Positions 59,312 through 64,000 of a stretch of DNA of 64,000 nt are shown one piece after another. The stretch spans positions 4,570,215 through 4,634,214 of the forward strand of contig JAXIVH010000029.1 in the NCBI GenBank assembly GCA_036785325.1, written 5' to 3'. Position 1 is the first letter of the stretch. Each line of letters begins with the position of its first letter. Source of the stretch: Urophycis tenuis (lineage: Eukaryota > Chordata > Actinopteri > Gadiformes > Phycidae). A model generated the notes under the pieces. That model saw nothing but the letters and a program-made list of their open reading frames with translations, was not told where the DNA came from and searched no databases. A program made the translations under genes and the position numbers.

Positions 59312-59876
59312 GGAAAGGGTGGAGGGGGTACCACCACCAGCAGCACCACCAGCCCTCAGTCACTGTAAAGGGTGGAGGGGGTACCACCACCAGCACAACC
59401 ACCAGCCCTCAGTCACTGTAAAGGGAGGAGGGGGTACCACCACCAGCACAACCAGCAGCCCTCAGTCACTGGAAAGGGTGGAGGGGGTACCACCACCAGC
59501 ACCACCACCGGCCCTCAGTCACTGGAAAGGGTGGAGGGGGTTCCACCACCAGCACCACCAGCAGCCCTCAGTCACTGGAAAGGGTGGAGGGGGTTCCACC
59601 ACCAGCACCACCAGCAGCCCTCAGTCACTGGAAAGGGTGGAGGGGGTACCACCACCAGCACCATTTGGCCATAATTTGGGTGATGAAATAAAAACCCAAT
59701 CCTCAACTTCATCCCACGACTTCTCCTGAGTGTATTCCATCTTGCTCACGACATCATCCACAACTACCCTTTGACACACCAGCAGCCCTCAGTCACTGGA
59801 AAGGGAGGAGGGGGTACCGCCAGCAGCACCACCAGCAGCCCTCAGTCACTGGAAAGGGTGGAGGGGAGATGGAGCA
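59312..59876. repeat. 53-bp minisatellite, nine copies in two blocks
   Basis: The unit GAAAGGGTGGAGGGGGTACC then ACCACCAGCACCACCAGCAG then CCCTCAGTCACTG repeats with AAAGGG at 59314, 59367, 59420, 59473, 59526, 59579 and 59632, and again at 59800 and 59853. Every step within a block is exactly 53. The blocks are separated by about 115 unrelated bases (59665-59777). As 53 is not a multiple of three, a frame crossing it cycles through all readings with a 53-residue super-period. Two plus frames stay open. Confidence 0.97.
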
Positions 59877-60238
59877 ATTAGTTCAGTCCCACAAATAAAC
59901 CAAGATAATAAAGCTAAGTAACTAATAAGAAAATCAAAAAGTGGCCAATATAAACCACATCAAATGAAATAAACTAGGTAGATGAAACCAAGAAAACAAC
60001 TGTAATTTAAACAAAACAGAATGAAACTAAAACAAGTGATTTAACAAAAAGAAAGCAAAATGTAACAAAAGAAGCGAAATGACCATAACAAATATTACTG
60101 AATCAATTACCCCTTATCAAAAGAAGAAAATAATACAAATTAATCTAACCTGAAAGAAAATAAATACAGCAGAACCCCACTAATGCACCACTGGCTCACC
60201 ATTAAAATGAGGGGGGTTAGTAGGGGTTAGCGTTGGGA
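59877..60238. other. A-rich segment
   Basis: Plus strand strongly A-rich (AAACAAAACAGAATGAAACT type wording) without genes. It may be part of an old element, but the class is not determinable. Confidence 0.35.
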
Positions 60239-60239
60239 T

Positions 60240-60860
60240 GCACTACTTCTCCAGCGTTAGCACGATTAACCAACACAGCGTAAAAGTAGCAGCAGAGCTG
60301 GAAACAAAGCAGCAGCTGCTCCGGTGATGTCACTTCACAGCGGTGGCTGCGGATGGCTTATCCTGTCAGCGACATTTAAATTATTATGGGAGAAAACAAT
60401 ATAGCGGCGCCCTGCGCTGATAACTATCCGCACCTTTCCCTCACTGCGGGCCAACACACTCACGTGCACGCACGCACACATGCACACACACACACAGCAG
60501 AGGAGGGGAGGGCGAGGGGAGGGCGAGAGGGACCCACGGCAGTCCGGCAGTCCACCTGCGACCACACCAGCTTAGCCAGCCACTAGCACTCAATGGTGCC
60601 GAGAAGAGGAGAGGACACCTACCACGGTTGCCGAAACGAGACGCATGACCCACATAGGCAGGTGACAGGAGTTGCTCTCTTAGCCACACACCCGCACACC
60701 CGAGCCGGAAGCGATGCAGCAGAGCACAAAAAGGAGGAAGTCGGAGGAGAAGTGCCGCTTAAATACGGTGGCACCTTTTGGCGAGCGGCTGTCCAACAGG
60801 TGTGTGAGTGGCTCAATCGAGTGGGCGGCACCGGCACATCACGTGACAAAATTAATACAC
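60240..60860. promoter_or_regulatory. CpG-rich block with E-box and GC-box
   Basis: A hand count gives about 39 CpG in 610 bases. Near the right end stand GTGGGCGGCA (GC box, about 60821) and ATCACGTGAC (60838-60847), a MiT/TFE- or USF-type E-box. GTGATGTCAC occurs at about 60322. The plus open frame 60593-60964 resembles nothing known. Confidence 0.3.
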
Positions 60861-60950
60861 CAGAAGTAGCAATGCCGCCACATTATGATCTTATTAGGTT
60901 AGATTACGTTTCTTGTGCATTGACAAGCTCTCACTGTTTACATGGTAACT

Positions 60951-61106
60951 GGGGGCAGCAGTAGCTCAGTGGGTAGAGCGGGTCGTCCACCAACCGGATG
61001 GTTGTTGGTTCGTTCCCCATCTCCAACTGTCCATGTGCCGAACCCCGCAAATGTACTGATTGTTGCTTTGGACAAAAGCGTCTACTAAATGCCATGACAT
61101 GTAAAT
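60951..61106 (+). mobile_element. tRNA-derived SINE, well preserved
   Basis: The head GGGGGCAGCAGTAGCTCAGT then GGGTAGAGCGGGTCGTCCAC has a good A box. The B-box region reads GTTGGTTCGTTCCCC. The tail GCTTTGGACAAAAGCGTCTA then CTAAATGCCATGACATG is the standard fish SINE 3' end. GTAACT directly precedes the head (60945-60950) and follows the tail (61107-61112), a plausible 6-base target duplication. It is the youngest-looking SINE here. Confidence 0.88.
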
Positions 61107-61114
61107 GTAACTTG

Positions 61115-63470
61115 AAGAGCTGCTGAAGTATGCTAACAGGCTGCTCTCAGTTTTTACACATTTGCATATACTTGATCAAACACCTCACATGTATTTTCCC
61201 TGCTGTGACCAAACCTTTCCACAAAGATTTTTGTGAAGCGCTTTATAGGTCAACAATGACAACAACCTTCAAAATGGTTTAGTTTTTACTGCAGAATCAC
61301 AACCTCTATGCAACAGGGACATTCAGATTGCAGGAGTGAGTGCTCAACTCTCGATTGGCGCTCAATTTCCTATTCAGATTTGATTCTCTTGACTGTTCAT
61401 GTGGCTGTAAACCACATGCATGTTGGATATGGAACCAGACTACTGGCTCAGATCAGATTCCTTGTGGTGTGTGCTGTTCATGCTAACCTGGAGACCATCA
61501 TGGTCACAAGACCTCACACTGGCTACATAGATCAGTCTGGACCTCTGTGGGTGGTAGCAGCTCCCTAAAAGACAAACTCCTTCAGCCAATCAGCATCTCA
61601 AAATCATCACAAAACATGCAACACCATTTTTTTGGTGGTGCTGTGGATATGCAGGAGAGACACAGATAACAACTTTTGCCAAATCCAGTCAGAAGAACAG
61701 TGAAAAACATATTTTCCGCAGAGAAACTCTGCGAGTGCATACTCTTGTTCTCTTTTAGATGTTATTTCTTCAAAACACACTTATGTGTGTGTACTCTACT
61801 AATGTTAACGTTACCGCTGGTTGCTTCAAAACAGTAATGCTCCATTACTGTTCCGCCAGCGGCGGCCTGTTTTTCACTTCAAATACAATGCAGTACCCGG
61901 TTGGCCCTGATGACATTGTAAGTTCAGGAAATCGATGTGGGCAGAGAGAGGGCCAGACTGATTCATGTAGCGAAACAGAATGTGAGCTCACATGATTGGG
62001 ATGGTCTCCAGGCTGTGTTCATGCTGCTAAGAAATCGGACGTTTTTCAATTATAGCCTGCATTGTGAAAGCTGCCCTCGATGTTTTGCTCGTGAAAGAAA
62101 CAACTTTGAGCATTTGGTCCATGACCAGCTGCAATTCCCTTTATGCTGATTTTAATCTAAGTAAGATGCATCCTATCCGTGCCTCGTAGAATCCAAGTTG
62201 GTTAATTGGGTAATTTTTCCACCAATGTTGCCGTTAATTTGACTTTAAAGAACCTGCCTTAAGTGTTATTGTGGCAGTGGGAATGTTATCATTTGAGAGT
62301 ATGAAAACATGCATAGCTAGTGTGAGGTAGCAACATTGCAGCCAGAAGTTCTGCTACATTTGCTGGGGTAAATGCAGCATTTACTGGGGTGAATGCAGCA
62401 TGCTCGCCTAAAGCAAGGCAATGGAAATGGAAGGATTGACTGACGCACAGGGGCAGACCCACCGAATGAAATGGAAACAGACAGACGGAGAGATAACACT
62501 ACAATGTGTGATTTTAAAAAAACCTAAAACGCCTTCCAAAGGTGGGAGCGTCGACAGATATCCACGCTTGGCGTGAGGTGCATTTCAACGGATTATACCT
62601 ACAATACAAGAGGCAATAGGAAAAGAGAAAAACATGTCGGGGGGGGGGGGGCATGACAATGCCCCACATGGAGGGGATGAGCGGTCCTCCAAGTATGTGG
62701 TTACAGAGACACATAGAAGCTAACCAAATACCACCATCCTCTCTGTGGTCACGCACGGCTCCCGCCCCCCTGCTGAGACTGTACAAAGGCACAATTCTGG
62801 GCCTCCCGTGAAGCATGCAGATCCTGCCAAATCCACCCCTGCTCTGTCCCCTCCATCTCCTCCTCCTCCTCCTCCTCCTCCTCCTCCTCCTCCTCCTCCT
62901 GCTCCTCCACGATGCTCCTCATCTCAAATCGTTCTAACCAGTACAGGTGGATCATCGCGCACACAATGACATCCGGGTACGCCGCGGCGACGAGGAGCAG
63001 GGAGTGGGACACTCCCAGTCGAGATGTTTTAGAATTGTACAATTGAAAAACAATTTAATACCGTCTCCTCTTTTAGGCCACACACACAGAGACATGAAAA
63101 CTGTGCCAGCAAAAAAATCCTGAAAAATCATCATCATCATCATCAGTTAGTCTGTTCTGATTGGATCATACAGTCTGGATCGTAGAGCACTCTCTTTCTC
63201 TTCTTCTCTTTGTTATTCATTTGGAAGAATATTGGATTAAAATACATATATACACAATGTGCTTATTATTGACCTTTTTAGAGCACAATGGTGTCTAGCA
63301 AGGGCTCTTTGATTAAACCAAGAAATGGTAAAGCTGTTTTGTCATATGCCATGGCAACATGACAACATTTGAAGTAGGAGAACGCTGTATGGGAAATCGA
63401 GGGGAACAGAGCACAACAACACCTGAAGCAGAGAGTAGCACACTACACTGGTGCTGGGGCACGGCTGACG
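61115..63470. other. About 2.4 kb without recognised genes
   Basis: Two overlapping plus frames (61759-61995 and 61937-62149) and one at 61308-61568 lack known domains. A 20-base imperfect direct repeat CTGGGGT(A/G)AATGCAGCAT lies at about 62356-62400. A (G)11 run at about 62640 and (ATC)n at 63130-63145 are minor repeats. Confidence 0.35.
62856..62900. repeat. (CTC)n microsatellite
   Basis: About 15 uninterrupted CTC units (poly-E or poly-P artefacts in frame). Confidence 0.96.
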
Positions 63471-63510
63471 GTAAGATAAGATAATACGTGAATTGATCCC
63501 AGGCAGGGCG
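63471..63510 (-). mobile_element. LINE 3'-tail fragment
   Basis: The reverse complement reads CCTGGGATCAATTCACGTAT then TATCTTATCTTAC, parallel to the tails of the LINE copies at 8203-8240 and 16220-16262. No coding part is recognisable to its right, so it is a severely 5'-truncated copy or a remnant. Confidence 0.5.
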
Positions 63511-64000
63511 TTCAGGAAGCACTGCGGTTACTGCTCACATAACAGCCCTGGTTCAGCGTTGACACCCAGTGCTTCAGCAGGAGCGCATAGGGAATGTGAA
63601 ATGGGTATAGAAGCTAAAAGCCTGTAAAAACGGGGACCCCAATGAAGTGATCTTCATCACTTATGGACACATGAGAGTCAACAGTTCTGGCGGTGCTGCA
63701 CTTGGGTTCTGCCCGTCCTTCTACTGCCCTTTGGGCTCTTCTTCTGCCTTCTACCTCAAGGTATTGTACTGGCCTTCACTCTGCCCGCACGTCACACACA
63801 TCATGTTTGGAGTTTCGCTAGCTTAAAAAATAAAATAATACCAATAAATGACAGATACAATAGTACCAGCCTGTTCAGCTAACGGTAAATGCCTGGATTT
63901 CGTCATCAAAACATTATTTTTTTCATGTCTGCTACTCAGGGGATTGTTGCTGTGTGATGCTGATGGCTGGAATGTGGGTGTGGTCATGCTGCCAGAGCTT
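63511..64000. other. Right edge without recognised features
   Basis: No gene, repeat family or RNA gene was recognised. Confidence 0.35.

Overview
This 64 kb window looks like intergenic or deep intronic DNA from a ray-finned (teleost) fish. Four things support that: several kinds of tRNA-derived SINE with the fish-type 'TTTGGAyAAAAGCGTCTrCTAAATG' tail, two related LINE copies ending in repeated TATCT, Tc1-like transposons of the type common in cyprinids and salmonids, and a very high load of (CA)n, (GA)n and (AT)n microsatellites with long C or G runs. No species can be named from the sequence alone. One 200-base assembly gap (N) lies at 10072-10271.

I found no complete, convincing protein-coding gene. 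Most open frames are short and composed of microsatellite translations (HTHT, SLSL, VCVC, RERE), so they are not annotated. The only recognisable proteins are broken transposable-element remnants: an L2/CR1-type reverse transcriptase on the minus strand (718-2100), two related LINE copies on the plus strand (7330-8242 and 14641-16262), and a Tc1-like transposase on the minus strand (42457-43371). An internally deleted relative of that transposon lies in opposite orientation 2.2 kb away (39127-39983).

Layout. 0-10 kb: an ISRE-like cluster, the minus-strand LINE, two 44-bp minisatellites, a degenerate tandem array of tRNA-like units (about 6.0-6.8 kb), LINE copy 1, and a perfect 42-bp palindrome next to an (AT)n tract. 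10-25 kb: TG-rich and purine tracts, a candidate 41-nt exon, two SINEs, LINE copy 2, a perfect HNF1 consensus site, and a 583-bp element bounded by TTAA with inverted ends. 25-48 kb: several hairpins, a nested MITE, the two Tc1 copies and an LTR-like promoter/polyA cassette. 48-64 kb: a SINE, a short hairpin that doubles as a candidate 18-nt microexon, three CpG-rich blocks (about 52.5-53.1, 57.9-58.5 and 60.2-60.9 kb), a 320-base polypyrimidine tract, a 53-bp minisatellite and another SINE.

The mobile elements show no sign of acting together; all recognisable ones are decayed. The best candidates for host function are the CpG-rich blocks, the ISRE and HNF1 sites and the possible small exons, all of which need conservation or RNA data. 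I did not find a convincing new multi-gene system here.
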